This document shows, one piece after another, positions 1 through 7,993 of a stretch of 22,003 nucleotides of DNA; the first letter of the stretch is position 1, and each line of letters begins with the position of its first letter. The stretch is from an uncultured Veillonellaceae bacterium (lineage in GTDB: Bacteria > Bacillota > Negativicutes > Veillonellales > Negativicoccaceae), in contig CAMYCX010000015.1 of the NCBI GenBank assembly GCA_947254705.1, positions 1 to 22,003 of the forward strand. Direction: 5' to 3'. A program made the translations under genes and the position numbers. The notes beneath the pieces are model-generated. The model was not told where the DNA came from. It was given only the letters and a program-made list of their open reading frames with translations, and searched no databases.

Positions 1-121
1 CTACGACTACCGTATCCAACGTATAGTTCGTCAAGTTTTCGTCAAAAGCGGCCTGTGTGACTGACGGCACACCGCCGACAACAGCTCCCAGCACCGCCAG
101 AGCTAACCATTTTTTCCCCAT
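1..121 (-). CDS. TonB-dependent outer-membrane receptor, N-terminal fragment
   Basis: Only the first 40 codons lie in the window; the gene runs off the left edge. The start ATG follows an AAGGAGG ribosome site. The peptide opens with a Sec signal (MGKKWLALAVLGAVVGG..., ending near VTQA) and then reads YTLDTVVV. That acidic-aliphatic segment just after the signal is typical of the TonB box and plug start of TonB-dependent receptors such as BtuB or siderophore receptors. The family imports metal chelates or cobalamin across the outer membrane using TonB energy. A Fur-like box upstream hints at iron control. The barrel is not visible, so the ligand is unknown. Another outer-membrane protein with a similar leader is possible. 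Confidence 0.7.
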   Translation of the reverse strand, partial: MGKKWLALAVLGAVVGGVPSVTQAAFDENLTNYTLDTVVV

Positions 122-176
122 GTTGATTCCTCCTTGTTCCCTTTCAAAAAGTTAACAATATATGATTACTGCCTTA

Positions 177-205
177 AGAATACTGTTCCGATCCCACTTT
201 GTCAA
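177..205 (-). promoter_or_regulatory. Sigma-70 promoter of the TonB-receptor gene
   Basis: Read on the minus strand, a perfect TTGACA (200-205) and TATTCT (177-182) are separated by 17 bases. The start codon lies about 56 bases downstream of the -10. Confidence 0.7.
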
Positions 206-210
206 GTATT

Positions 211-225
211 TGATATAAATTATCA
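211..225 (-). promoter_or_regulatory. Fur-like 7-1-7 inverted repeat
   Basis: The minus strand reads TGATAATTTATATCA, matching 13 of 15 positions of the TGATAATnATTATCA box known for Fur-family regulators. It lies 5 bases upstream of the -35 hexamer of the TonB-receptor promoter. The site is seen directly; assignment to Fur rather than another family member is inferred. Confidence 0.45.
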
Positions 226-325
226 AAATTTAATTCATTTTCTCCCTCTTTATCCGTATTTTCTGATTTATTGCCATGTATGCCAGCGATGAAACCCGCG
301 TTCATACCGTCGCTCCGTTCCCCGT

Positions 326-356
326 AAAAAAACAACTCACTGTACAGTGAGTTGTT
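326..356 (-). terminator. Rho-independent terminator of the SLH porin
   Basis: A perfect 26-base palindrome (331-356, AACAACTCACTG...) lies 22 bases after the porin stop codon. On the minus strand it is followed directly by a run of T (326-330). Confidence 0.85.
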
Positions 357-378
357 CGTTGATTCAAGCCGCCGTTCG

Positions 379-1971
379 TTAAAAATAATACGTCGCTTGC
401 AGGCGGTAAGTGTCGTTCAGTTTTTCGCCGTTCATCGTTTTTGCACGGAAGGCGTAGTTGGCCTCGAGCAGCAGTCCTTTGACGGGTACATACTTGAGGC
501 TTGCGAGCCACAATTCCACGCCGGCATGCGGATAAGAATAGGCGAGTTTGGGTGCCAATTTCGGCATCTGCGTTTGCGGATCGATCACCGGGCGGCCATT
601 GTCCAGTACCGGTGTATAGACCATATCTTTGCGTGCGTCATAGCTGTATGCCGGCATACGCACGGTATCGCCGTCATGATAGTTCGGCAAGGCGAACCCT
701 TCGTCTTGAGTCAGACTCGCTACATAGCGTCGCATGATACCGGTGGCAATTTTCCGTTTCAGTTCCTCCGTTTGATATTGCGCGGGTACGTTTTCGAAGC
801 GAACGTGGCGGGCCAATTCCGCCACGTTCGTTTGGTACATACCGCCCATGTACGGATTCAAAATATCGTACTTGCCGTGTCCGAAGAACGAACCGCCTTC
901 CGAGTGGACATAATCCAGCCCGATTTGGAAGGATTTCGGGTAGTACGGATGGGCGATCCCGAGCGACGCGCCGAGAAGCAGCGTGTGCGGTTTTTCATTG
1001 TTTACGATAGTTGATTTATTATTCAGAATGTAGTCGGCATGGACATTGACAAATTTTTTCGGATACCAGCTCGCACCGATCCCGATATTTTGTACATGCT
1101 TGCCGATGATGCCCGTCGGTTGCAGGAAAAAGACTTTGGCGGTTAGATGCATCGGTTGGTTATACGCATATTCCACGAAGTACGCTTCCGGCTTGCGACT
1201 GCGCGCAACGCCGTAATGCGCCAAGATGTCCCCGACAAAATGTTCGTCCAGGTCTTTGACCCGCCCGAATGCCGCCGTTACGGAGTGTCCTTTTTGACCG
1301 CCGTACTTGGCCGCGACACCGGCAAAGTTGCCGTCATAAAACACACCCGTCACGCCCGCCAGGTACGGGAATTGCCCGACGGTAAACGCCCAGTTTCCCG
1401 TTTTGTGCACACCGAAAAGTTGGTCGATGATCACCCCTTTATCATCCGCTTGACCGTCCAAACCGATATGATTTTGCAACATGGCGAGAACGGTCGTTTT
1501 CGGTGTTACGGCGGCGATCATCCGTAACCGCAGACGAGCGGTGATATCACGTTCTTCCGTCGATCCGTTGCGAATATCGCTGTATCCGTTTTTGGCAGTC
1601 ATCCGTACTTCACCGCTGAGTTTCACCCGACCGGCACGTTCTTCCAAATTCGTAACGCGTACGCCGAGACTCTGCAGCTCTGCGGCAAACTCCGTACCGA
1701 GTTTTTGTACTTGGGCCTGTTGCGACTGATTCAAACGGTCTTCATGCGCCATCGCACGAGCGACCATTTGCGCCATTTCATAGCGGGTGATATTGCGCTC
1801 GCCGCCGAATGTACCGTCCGGATAGCCTGCAATAACACCGTCCGCCGCCAGTTTTTCCACCGCCTGATATGCCCAGTCCTGCGGTGTCACATCGCTGAAC
1901 GGGTTCGCTGCCGTGCCCGTCTGTACCCCCATAGCGACACATGCCGCCATGGCCAATACTGTTCCTTTCAT
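379..1971 (-). CDS. SLH-domain outer-membrane porin (OmpM family)
   Basis: Outer-membrane beta-barrel protein of 530 residues that tethers the outer membrane to peptidoglycan and lets small solutes diffuse. A signal peptide (1-22, ending GTAA) is followed at once by one SLH domain (NPFSDVTPQDWAYQAVEKL, with GYPDGTFG and ITRYEMAQ, about 23-75). Next come a short helical or coiled-coil stretch (about 80-115) and a long beta-rich barrel ending in ATYYF; the terminal Phe is the usual Bam-recognition signal. This order is characteristic of Negativicutes. SLH domains of this group bind polyaminated peptidoglycan (family knowledge). AGGAGG precedes the start. The gene is monocistronic, with its own promoter and terminator. 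Confidence 0.93.
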   Translation of the reverse strand: MKGTVLAMAACVAMGVQTGTAANPFSDVTPQDWAYQAVEKLAADGVIAGYPDGTFGGERNITRYEMAQMVARAMAHEDRLNQSQQAQVQKLGTEFAAELQSLGVRVTNLEERAGRVKLSGEVRMTAKNGYSDIRNGSTEERDITARLRLRMIAAVTPKTTVLAMLQNHIGLDGQADDKGVIIDQLFGVHKTGNWAFTVGQFPYLAGVTGVFYDGNFAGVAAKYGGQKGHSVTAAFGRVKDLDEHFVGDILAHYGVARSRKPEAYFVEYAYNQPMHLTAKVFFLQPTGIIGKHVQNIGIGASWYPKKFVNVHADYILNNKSTIVNNEKPHTLLLGASLGIAHPYYPKSFQIGLDYVHSEGGSFFGHGKYDILNPYMGGMYQTNVAELARHVRFENVPAQYQTEELKRKIATGIMRRYVASLTQDEGFALPNYHDGDTVRMPAYSYDARKDMVYTPVLDNGRPVIDPQTQMPKLAPKLAYSYPHAGVELWLASLKYVPVKGLLLEANYAFRAKTMNGEKLNDTYRLQATYYF

Positions 1972-2049
1972 ACCTCATCCTCCTGCATTCATTCTCAATA
2001 TCCATAACATTATTAAACAATTTTTGATAATCGAGTAATACATATGTGT

Positions 2050-2078
2050 ATTATATGCCTCTCAATCGTTGTTGTCAA
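2050..2078 (-). promoter_or_regulatory. Consensus sigma-70 promoter of the SLH porin
   Basis: On the minus strand TTGACA (2073-2078), a 17-base spacer and TATAAT (2050-2055) match consensus perfectly, fitting a very abundant protein. The leader is about 70 bases long. Confidence 0.85.
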
Positions 2079-2169
2079 TCATTTTCATCGTTTAGTGTGT
2101 ATTGATTTCGGAAGAACGGTATGCGTTTTCTTCAATTCTCCGCTCCTCCCCGCCGCTGAGCGAGTTTTG

Positions 2170-2189
2170 CCATATCTATATGGTATAAT
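2170..2189 (+). promoter_or_regulatory. Extended -10 promoter with overlapping inverted repeat
   Basis: TGGTATAAT (2181-2189) is a full extended -10 for the operon starting at 2218; no good -35 is visible. The inverted repeat CCATAT-CT-ATATGG (2170-2183) overlaps the TG element and could be an operator. The promoter is fairly clear; the operator is speculative. Confidence 0.55.
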
Positions 2190-2217
2190 ATAAGTACACA
2201 AGTAAGGAGGGATGCGG

Positions 2218-3288
2218 ATGCACCATGTACGGAAATGTCGACTGTATCGCTGGCTTGCTTTCGGTATCGCCGCGCTCCTGCTGTGCAGCGGTTGCGGACA
2301 GGCGGATCAAACCGCGACGCCGAACGGTTCAGCCGCACGTCCCATCCGTGTCGGTGTGCTGCGCTTGGCCGGCTCGGCACCGCTATTTATCGGTATGGAA
2401 AAAGGATTTTTCGCAGACGAAGGTCTGACCGTGGAGCCGGTATGGTTCGACGCCGCACAGCCGGTCGCGGTCGCCACGGCCGCGGGCGAAGTGGACGTCG
2501 GTGCGTCGGGCTTGACGGCGGGGTTGTACAACTTGGCCGCCGGCGGCAAAATCCCGGTTCTCGTCGCCGATAAAGGGCGTGAAACCGCCGCTCATGCGAG
2601 CAGCATACTGGTCGTCACCAAGGCGCAATATGACCGAGGCGTACGCACGGTCGCCGATTTGGCCGGCAAGCGAATCGGCAACACGCAGGCGGGATCGAGT
2701 TACCAATATATGCTCGGCACCATACTGGAACAGGCCGGACTGCCGACCCAAGCGGTATCGTATGTCAATCTCGGCAAGGTCGGAGCGATTGTCGCCGCAC
2801 TGCAAAGCGGTCAAATCGACGGTGCCATTTTGAACGAGCCGCACGCGTCCCGTCTGATTGCCGACGGCACGGTATGTGCGATCGCTCCCGTCGGTACGCT
2901 GGCACCCTGCCAGATCGCGGCGATTTTCTACTCGCCGGCGCTGGCCACCGACACCGTGCGTGCCACCGCATTTATGCGTGGCTATATCCGTGCCTGTCGG
3001 TATTACCACGATGTCGTGTTCTCTGCCGATGCGTCGACTCGTGACCGGGATCCGCGCTACCGGGAACTGACCGACATCATCGCCCGCTACACGGCCACGC
3101 CGCCGGAAGAGATCGGCGCCATGCTGCCGTACATCGACCGTGACGGAACGCTCGACGAAGCATCGGTCATTGCACAACTCAACTGGTATCACACTCACGG
3201 CTATGTCCGTGATGTGATTGATCCCGCCGCCCTGTTACGGACAGATATTCGTACCCGTGCGGCCGACGAACTCGGAGGTGCGTCATGA
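2218..3288 (+). CDS. NMT1/THI5-like (SsuA/TauA-type) substrate-binding lipoprotein
   Basis: Solute-binding protein of about 356 residues, presumably anchored by a lipidated Cys (LLCSGC, Cys26). The mature part shows the NMT1/THI5 pattern: IRVGVLRLAGSAPLFIGMEK then GFFADEGL near the start, VDVGASGLTAG, DLAGKRIG, and the hinge region GQIDGAILNEP. Relatives bind sulfonates, nitrate, pyrimidines or thiamine precursors. The start at 2218 is preferred because AAGGAGG (2204-2210) then has a 7-base spacer; the in-frame ATG at 2212 would be only 1 base away. Its stop overlaps the next start (ATGA). No permease or ATPase gene is nearby, so it either borrows a transporter or acts as a sensor or scavenger. 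Ligand unknown. Confidence 0.85.
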   Translation: MHHVRKCRLYRWLAFGIAALLLCSGCGQADQTATPNGSAARPIRVGVLRLAGSAPLFIGMEKGFFADEGLTVEPVWFDAAQPVAVATAAGEVDVGASGLTAGLYNLAAGGKIPVLVADKGRETAAHASSILVVTKAQYDRGVRTVADLAGKRIGNTQAGSSYQYMLGTILEQAGLPTQAVSYVNLGKVGAIVAALQSGQIDGAILNEPHASRLIADGTVCAIAPVGTLAPCQIAAIFYSPALATDTVRATAFMRGYIRACRYYHDVVFSADASTRDRDPRYRELTDIIARYTATPPEEIGAMLPYIDRDGTLDEASVIAQLNWYHTHGYVRDVIDPAALLRTDIRTRAADELGGAS

Positions 3289-4127
3289 CAGAGCATACAT
3301 TTTTCTTTCGCACATCGGACGATACCACCTTGTGGGTCGAACGTCGCGGCGAAGGCCGCCCGCTGATCCTGCTGCACGGTTGGCACAGCTCATCGCGCGT
3401 ATGGGAACGCAATATCAATGAGCTGGCACGCCAACGGGACATCATCACCGTTGACTTTCGCGGGCACGGTCGTTCGCAAAAAACGCTGACCGGCCATACG
3501 CCGGCACGCTACGCCCGTGACGTCCACGAGCTCATCACCGCACTCGGTCTGCAAGATGTCGTGCTCATCGGCTGGGGACTGGGCGCGACAGTCGCGCTGA
3601 TGTACTGGCAGGATTTCGGTCGGGAAGGACGCGTCACCGCCTTGGGGCTGTGGGATATGACCCCCTTTCCCTACAGCGATGCCGGTTGGAACAGCCATGA
3701 ACTCGCCGGTTTTCAAACGCAACGGGCGACTCATCTGACGGACGACATGCTGACCGACCGTGACACCTTCCTGCAGCACTATTTTCGTCGTTGGTGGCAT
3801 CACCATCACGTTCCCGCCGGGGCCGAATCGCTGGCGGAAGACCTGCGGGCGACACCGCCGTGGATTGCACTGGCCATTTATTCCGCCTACCTGCTGACCA
3901 ATACGTCGGACATTTTGCCGACCGTCACGGTACCGACACTGCTGCTTGCCACCGACAACGACATTTTTCCGCAAGGACTCGTGCAAGCCAAATACCTGCT
4001 GTCGCGCTTGCCGCGTGGCACCTTGCACGAACTCACCGGCGGGCATGCCTTCTTCTACGAAGACCCCGCCGCCTGCAATGAACTGGTACTTACATTCAGT
4101 CGTAATCAACGAGGAGGTTTCTTATGA
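3285..4127 (+). CDS. Alpha/beta-hydrolase-fold protein lacking the nucleophilic Ser
   Basis: Protein of 280 residues, probably cytoplasmic. It has the alpha/beta-hydrolase plan: LILLHGWHSSSRVW (oxyanion HGW, 31-33), VDFRGHGRS (56-64), nucleophile elbow GWGLG (96-100), an acid loop ATDNDIFP (Asp226) and the catalytic His loop GGHAFF (His254). The elbow normally reads GxSxG; here residue 98 is Gly (codon GGA), so a standard serine-hydrolase mechanism is ruled out although Asp and His remain. From memory, E. coli RutD (aminoacrylate hydrolase) also lacks this Ser (GHALG). A HHHH cluster sits at 172-175. The gene overlaps both neighbours by ATGA, indicating translational coupling. Substrate unknown; it could be a RutD-like lyase/hydrolase or a pseudoenzyme. 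Confidence 0.85.
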   Translation: MTEHTFFFRTSDDTTLWVERRGEGRPLILLHGWHSSSRVWERNINELARQRDIITVDFRGHGRSQKTLTGHTPARYARDVHELITALGLQDVVLIGWGLGATVALMYWQDFGREGRVTALGLWDMTPFPYSDAGWNSHELAGFQTQRATHLTDDMLTDRDTFLQHYFRRWWHHHHVPAGAESLAEDLRATPPWIALAIYSAYLLTNTSDILPTVTVPTLLLATDNDIFPQGLVQAKYLLSRLPRGTLHELTGGHAFFYEDPAACNELVLTFSRNQRGGFL

Positions 4128-4828
4128 TTTTTCCAATCCCGGAACAATTCAAATCATTTTACTATCGTCACGTGACTGACTATCCGGAACTTGACATCGA
4201 CCCGAAATCCACGGCACTTCTGATCGTCGACATGCAAAAAGAATTTGCCGACGACACGCTCGGCGAAGCACTTGCCTTCAAAGAAGACGGCACTTGGGAC
4301 GAATGGCAATACTTCCGCCAACGTTTGCGCAACACCACCATTCCCGCCAACCGTCGACTGCTCGACTACTTCCGTCAAACCGGCATGCGCGTGCTCTTCG
4401 GTCGCATCGCCTGTCTCTCACCGGACGGAGAAGACCGTGAACCCGTACAAAAATCGGAAGGATGGAACGGCATCTTCATTCATCAAGATTCCGTCGAAGC
4501 GGAAATGGTCGACGAACTCGCCCCGCAAGACGGTGAACTCGTCTTTAACAAAACCACCGACAGCGTCACGACAGGCACGAACCTCCTGCGCGTGTTGCGC
4601 AACCTCGGGATTCGCACCGTTGTCGTCGGCGGCATCGTCACCGACCAATGCGTTGCCGGTACCGTTCGCGGCCTCGCCGATGACGGCTTCCAAGTCATCT
4701 GCGTCGAAGACGCCTGCGCCGCCGGTGCGGAAGAATTGCACGTTGCGGAACTCAAGATTATGAACATGATCTACTGCCAAGTACTCAGCAGCGAACAAAC
4801 CATCCAGCTGCTGCAAAACGCAAAATAA
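4124..4828 (+). CDS. Isochorismatase-family cysteine hydrolase (amidohydrolase)
   Basis: Enzyme of 234 residues with the whole family triad: Asp36 in LLIVDMQKEF, Lys143 in VFNKTTDS and Cys176 in GGIVTDQCV, including the cis-peptide V-T before the Cys region. Family members cleave small amides and ureides (N-carbamoylsarcosine, ureidoacrylate by RutB, biuret, nicotinamide) or isochorismate. An extended N-terminus and the long insert between residues 50 and 120 are more like RutB or N-carbamoyl amidases than nicotinamidase (inference). The start overlaps the hydrolase stop and GAGGAGG precedes it. It is the last gene of the three-gene operon, ended by a strong hairpin. The exact substrate cannot be told from sequence. 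Confidence 0.87.
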   Translation: MIFPIPEQFKSFYYRHVTDYPELDIDPKSTALLIVDMQKEFADDTLGEALAFKEDGTWDEWQYFRQRLRNTTIPANRRLLDYFRQTGMRVLFGRIACLSPDGEDREPVQKSEGWNGIFIHQDSVEAEMVDELAPQDGELVFNKTTDSVTTGTNLLRVLRNLGIRTVVVGGIVTDQCVAGTVRGLADDGFQVICVEDACAAGAEELHVAELKIMNMIYCQVLSSEQTIQLLQNAK

Positions 4829-4836
4829 GTTCAAAC

Positions 4837-4866
4837 AAAAAAGGTCTCGCCGAGCGAGACCTTTTT
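4837..4866. terminator. Bidirectional terminator between convergent genes
   Basis: Stem GGTCTCGC/GCGAGACC with a CGA loop, flanked by an A-run on one side and a T-run on the other. It serves the + operon ending at 4828 and the - operon ending at 4871. Confidence 0.9.
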
Positions 4867-4870
4867 CTTG

Positions 4871-5596
4871 TTATCTCAATATTATCTGATCCTTCTGTTG
4901 TCGCAGCCAATCGGCGATACCGCGGCGAAATGCCGGTACACCGCCGTTGGCCGGGTGACGTACGGCGATCGCCGTAATGCCCGCCGTGGCCAATGTTTCG
5001 GCGCTTTTACGCCCGACTGCAATGACGGTTTCGGGTTGCAGCAACATCATCAGCTCCCGGGCAAAGGTCAATCCCTGTGCCAGTTCCGCCGTTGTCGGCG
5101 TACGATTGGCAAAGGTTTCTCCCGCCGGGTGCGGATGAAAGGGAAAGATGTTCCACAGGGCAAAGTCTTGCGGCGCCAATTCCGCATCGAGCAGCGTCCC
5201 CCACACGACCGTATCGGTCGGTTCGTTCATGCCGCGAGTCCGCCATGTCGGTTTCGGCAGTCCTTGCGGATCGCTGGTACGCAGCTCTCCCGTCGGTATG
5301 CCGTCGGGAAATATATCCGCCGCCGTCACGCGCGGATGATGGCCCAAGAGCATCCGTTCACAGGTCAACGGAATTCCGCTGAAGCGGCAACCGAAGTATC
5401 CGGCCGCTTCCGCCACGATGAGAACGCGAGCCGACCGACGTGAACGCCAATACGCGGCCAACCATTCCCGCCGTCGCTGCGCCGCTTGCGCCGTATCGAT
5501 GCCCGGCACGATGCCGTCATCGTTCCACGGGTTCGTAACGGTCCGGCTCGACGACACATCTGCCAGTCGAGTCTGCCATGCCGCCCAATCCGTCAT
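4871..5596 (-). CDS. Uracil-DNA glycosylase superfamily protein
   Basis: Protein of 241 residues of the UDG fold, predicted to excise uracil (or another deaminated base) from DNA in base-excision repair. Visible signatures are motif 1 AEAAGYFGCRFSG (62-74), the core segment WNIFPFHP (148-155), VIAVGRKSAETL (191-202), and motif 2 VRHPANGG (212-219) with His214. These match the family usually annotated as uracil-DNA glycosylase in anaerobes rather than the classic Ung family 1 motif GQDPYH. The start lies 4 bases after the GT39 stop, whose last codons provide the ribosome site AAAGGGTGAG, so it is co-translated. Exact family and preferred base are uncertain. Confidence 0.85.
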   Translation of the reverse strand: MTDWAAWQTRLADVSSSRTVTNPWNDDGIVPGIDTAQAAQRRREWLAAYWRSRRSARVLIVAEAAGYFGCRFSGIPLTCERMLLGHHPRVTAADIFPDGIPTGELRTSDPQGLPKPTWRTRGMNEPTDTVVWGTLLDAELAPQDFALWNIFPFHPHPAGETFANRTPTTAELAQGLTFARELMMLLQPETVIAVGRKSAETLATAGITAIAVRHPANGGVPAFRRGIADWLRQQKDQIILR

Positions 5597-5600
5597 GTTC

Positions 5601-7193
5601 TCACCCTTTCTTTGTCGTGTAAATCGTACCGACCGTCGTATCCGTTATCGGTGTGAAATGCACCGCATACGGTTCGGATTCAAAATCCGAGCGTATTTTT
5701 GGATCGACAATGATCGACAACGTTTCACCCGCCGCCAGTCGCCGTGCGATGTCGGCCGGATATTCGCGCGGCATGGTGTATTTCCCCGCCCATGCGCCGC
5801 TCGGCGGTTGATCGACCAGTAATAGAGGTTGACGATCGATATAAAACGATACAGAAGTCGAGTACCACCAATAAAAGTATACGGTCCCCGGTGCCGCCGC
5901 AATCGCGGGAGCGCTGCTTCGGCCCGAACGGGTATCCATGAATTGGGGCAACGCCGTCAGCATCACCGTCAAGGTCATCAATGTCAGTCCGACGACCGCA
6001 CGGGCCGCGATCCCTTGCGCACTCGCCTGTCGCCACGACAGCATCGTCAGTACGGCAACGGCCGTTGCCATGCCGTAAACGGCGGTCGGATTCGCGACAA
6101 ATTTCCCGGCCGCCACCACCCATAGCAGCAGCAACAGTAAAACCGGTACCGTCAGCCATGCGTACGTGCGCCGCGACGATTCACACGCAATCCGCTCCCA
6201 ACCCGCCGCCGCCAATATAACGAGCGGTACGACGGCCACATAAGCGTAGGTGATGTACTTCGTCTGCATCAGCGTATAAAAGACCAGTGTCGTCAGTATC
6301 CATGCCCCGGCCAGTGTCACCCACGGTGTCCGCAATCGCCGCACAAGCCACCATTCCCGCAGTGCCAACGGTGTCCACGGAAATACCGACAGCGGTAACA
6401 CCAGCAAGTAGTAGTACCACACATTTTGAGCCGGATGTTCCGATACGGTGGCCCGCGTGATATTGTGCAGACCGATAAATCCCATGAGGAAGTCGGATCC
6501 GTGCAGCATATACATCGCCGCGTACCACGGCAACGTCACTGCACACCACGCCAAGATGCCGACGGGATCAAACAGTCGCCGCCAGCGACGCGCTCCCGTG
6601 TGCCACATCGTCCAAACGAGTAAAATCAATCCCGGCAGGACCAAGCCGACCGGCCCCTTCGTCAGGCAGGCCAAACCGGCCGCCGCATAGGACGCGACCA
6701 TCCACCGGCGGCTGTCTTGCATGATGCCACGGTACGCCGCCCCCATCGTCATGACCGTCCATAACAGCAGCGGCGCATCCGTAATGATCGATCGGCTGAT
6801 CGGCTGAAACGCAAACGCCGTCAGTAAAAACCCGGCCGCATACCAACCGACCGCCCGCCGTCCTGTCCAACTCCACGCCAATCGTCCCGTCAGTACCACC
6901 GTCAAGGCGCCCGCCAACGCGGCGGGAAATCGTGCCGCCGTTTCGTTCAGACCGCCGAGGGCAAACGCCGCTTCCAGCAGCCAGTACGTCAAAATCGGCT
7001 TATCATACCAATATGCACCGTAAATCTGCGGCGAATGCCAATTCCCCGCCGCCAACATTTCTTTCGCCGTCAAGGCATAGTTGGACTCGACAGGATCGGT
7101 CACGGGCAATCCGCCGTTGCCGATCACGAGTGCCGCCAATGCCGCTACAAACCAAATGACGTATGTGTTCCATTCGCACCGTAATATCTTCAT
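5601..7193 (-). CDS. ArnT/PMT-type glycosyltransferase, GT39 family
   Basis: Integral inner-membrane protein of about 530 residues with a dozen hydrophobic segments. The first periplasmic loop carries the PMT/ArnT signature VTDPVESNYALTAKEML (Asp33 and Glu36 as likely catalytic or metal residues), then YGAYWYDKPILTYWLLEA and the segment ISRSIITDAPLLLWTVM. The family moves a sugar from a polyprenyl-phosphate donor to lipid A or another envelope acceptor; here LPS or a lipoprotein is plausible. The start at 7193 lies 8 bases after the exonuclease stop. An in-frame TTG at 7220 overlaps that gene and has no ribosome site. Donor and acceptor cannot be read from sequence. Confidence 0.88.
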   Translation of the reverse strand: MKILRCEWNTYVIWFVAALAALVIGNGGLPVTDPVESNYALTAKEMLAAGNWHSPQIYGAYWYDKPILTYWLLEAAFALGGLNETAARFPAALAGALTVVLTGRLAWSWTGRRAVGWYAAGFLLTAFAFQPISRSIITDAPLLLWTVMTMGAAYRGIMQDSRRWMVASYAAAGLACLTKGPVGLVLPGLILLVWTMWHTGARRWRRLFDPVGILAWCAVTLPWYAAMYMLHGSDFLMGFIGLHNITRATVSEHPAQNVWYYYLLVLPLSVFPWTPLALREWWLVRRLRTPWVTLAGAWILTTLVFYTLMQTKYITYAYVAVVPLVILAAAGWERIACESSRRTYAWLTVPVLLLLLLWVVAAGKFVANPTAVYGMATAVAVLTMLSWRQASAQGIAARAVVGLTLMTLTVMLTALPQFMDTRSGRSSAPAIAAAPGTVYFYWWYSTSVSFYIDRQPLLLVDQPPSGAWAGKYTMPREYPADIARRLAAGETLSIIVDPKIRSDFESEPYAVHFTPITDTTVGTIYTTKKG

Positions 7194-7200
7194 ACGCAAC

Positions 7201-7965
7201 TCACGATAATTCCAACTCAACAGATACCGGGCAATGGTCCGAACCGTGCACGTCGGGAAAAATTTCCGCCTCTTTCACGGCCGCCGCCAAGCGATCCGAC
7301 ACCAGGAAATAGTCAATCCGCCACCCGATATTCCGTTCCCGGGATTTGGCAAAATAACTCCACCATGTATATGCGTCCGTCGCGTCCGGATACAACAAAC
7401 GGAACGTATCCGTAAAGCCGCTGTCCAACAGTTCCGTCATGCGGGCGCGTTCTTCGTCCGTAAAGCCCGCGTTGCGCCGATTGGTCTTCGGATTTTTCAA
7501 GTCGATTTCCTGATGGGCGACATTCAAATCGCCGCACACCACGACCGGTTTGTCCGCGTCCAATGCTTGCAAGTACGCCTGAAATGCCGTTTCCCATTCC
7601 ATGCGGTAATCCAAACGGGCCAATTCACGCTGGCTGTTCGGCGTGTACACCGTCACCAGGTAATGATCGGCATATTCGAGCGTGATCACACGCCCCTCCG
7701 TGTCATGTTCTTCCTGATCGATACCGTAACGCACCGACAACGGTTCATGCTTGGTAAAAATCGCCGTGCCGCTGTATCCTTTGCGTTCCGCACTGTTCCA
7801 ATACTGATAATAGCCCGGCAAATCGAGTTCCATCTGATGCGGCTGCATCTTCGTTTCCTGCAGGCAGACGGCATCGGCCGCAAATGTGTCAAATGCGTCC
7901 AAAAATCCTTTTTTGACGGCGGCCCGCAAACCGTTTACATTCCATGAAATATACTTCCGTATCAT
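7201..7965 (-). CDS. xthA: Exodeoxyribonuclease III / AP endonuclease
   Basis: Enzyme of 254 residues, the normal length. It cuts DNA 5' of abasic sites and has 3'-5' exonuclease activity, acting just after the glycosylase in base-excision repair. Motifs in order: ISWNVNGLRAA, LQETK (catalytic Glu37), VYTPNS, VVVCGDLNVAHQEIDL, WRIDYFLVS and the terminal GSDHCPV with the catalytic His. The start at 7965 is chosen because MIRKYISWNVNG matches the family N-terminus and AAGGGGG lies just upstream; the longer open frame to 8004 adds unrelated residues. It has its own promoter inside the end of the ClC gene and leads the operon with GT39 and the UDG. Confidence 0.93.
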   Translation of the reverse strand: MIRKYISWNVNGLRAAVKKGFLDAFDTFAADAVCLQETKMQPHQMELDLPGYYQYWNSAERKGYSGTAIFTKHEPLSVRYGIDQEEHDTEGRVITLEYADHYLVTVYTPNSQRELARLDYRMEWETAFQAYLQALDADKPVVVCGDLNVAHQEIDLKNPKTNRRNAGFTDEERARMTELLDSGFTDTFRLLYPDATDAYTWWSYFAKSRERNIGWRIDYFLVSDRLAAAVKEAEIFPDVHGSDHCPVSVELELS

Positions 7966-7993
7966 CGTAATCCCCCTTATTGTCATTACTGCT

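Noticed and set aside
352..1014. Long open frame opposite the SLH porin
   Set aside because: It is antisense to a clearly recognised porin and has no ribosome site or family pattern; GC-rich codon bias produces such shadows throughout the window.
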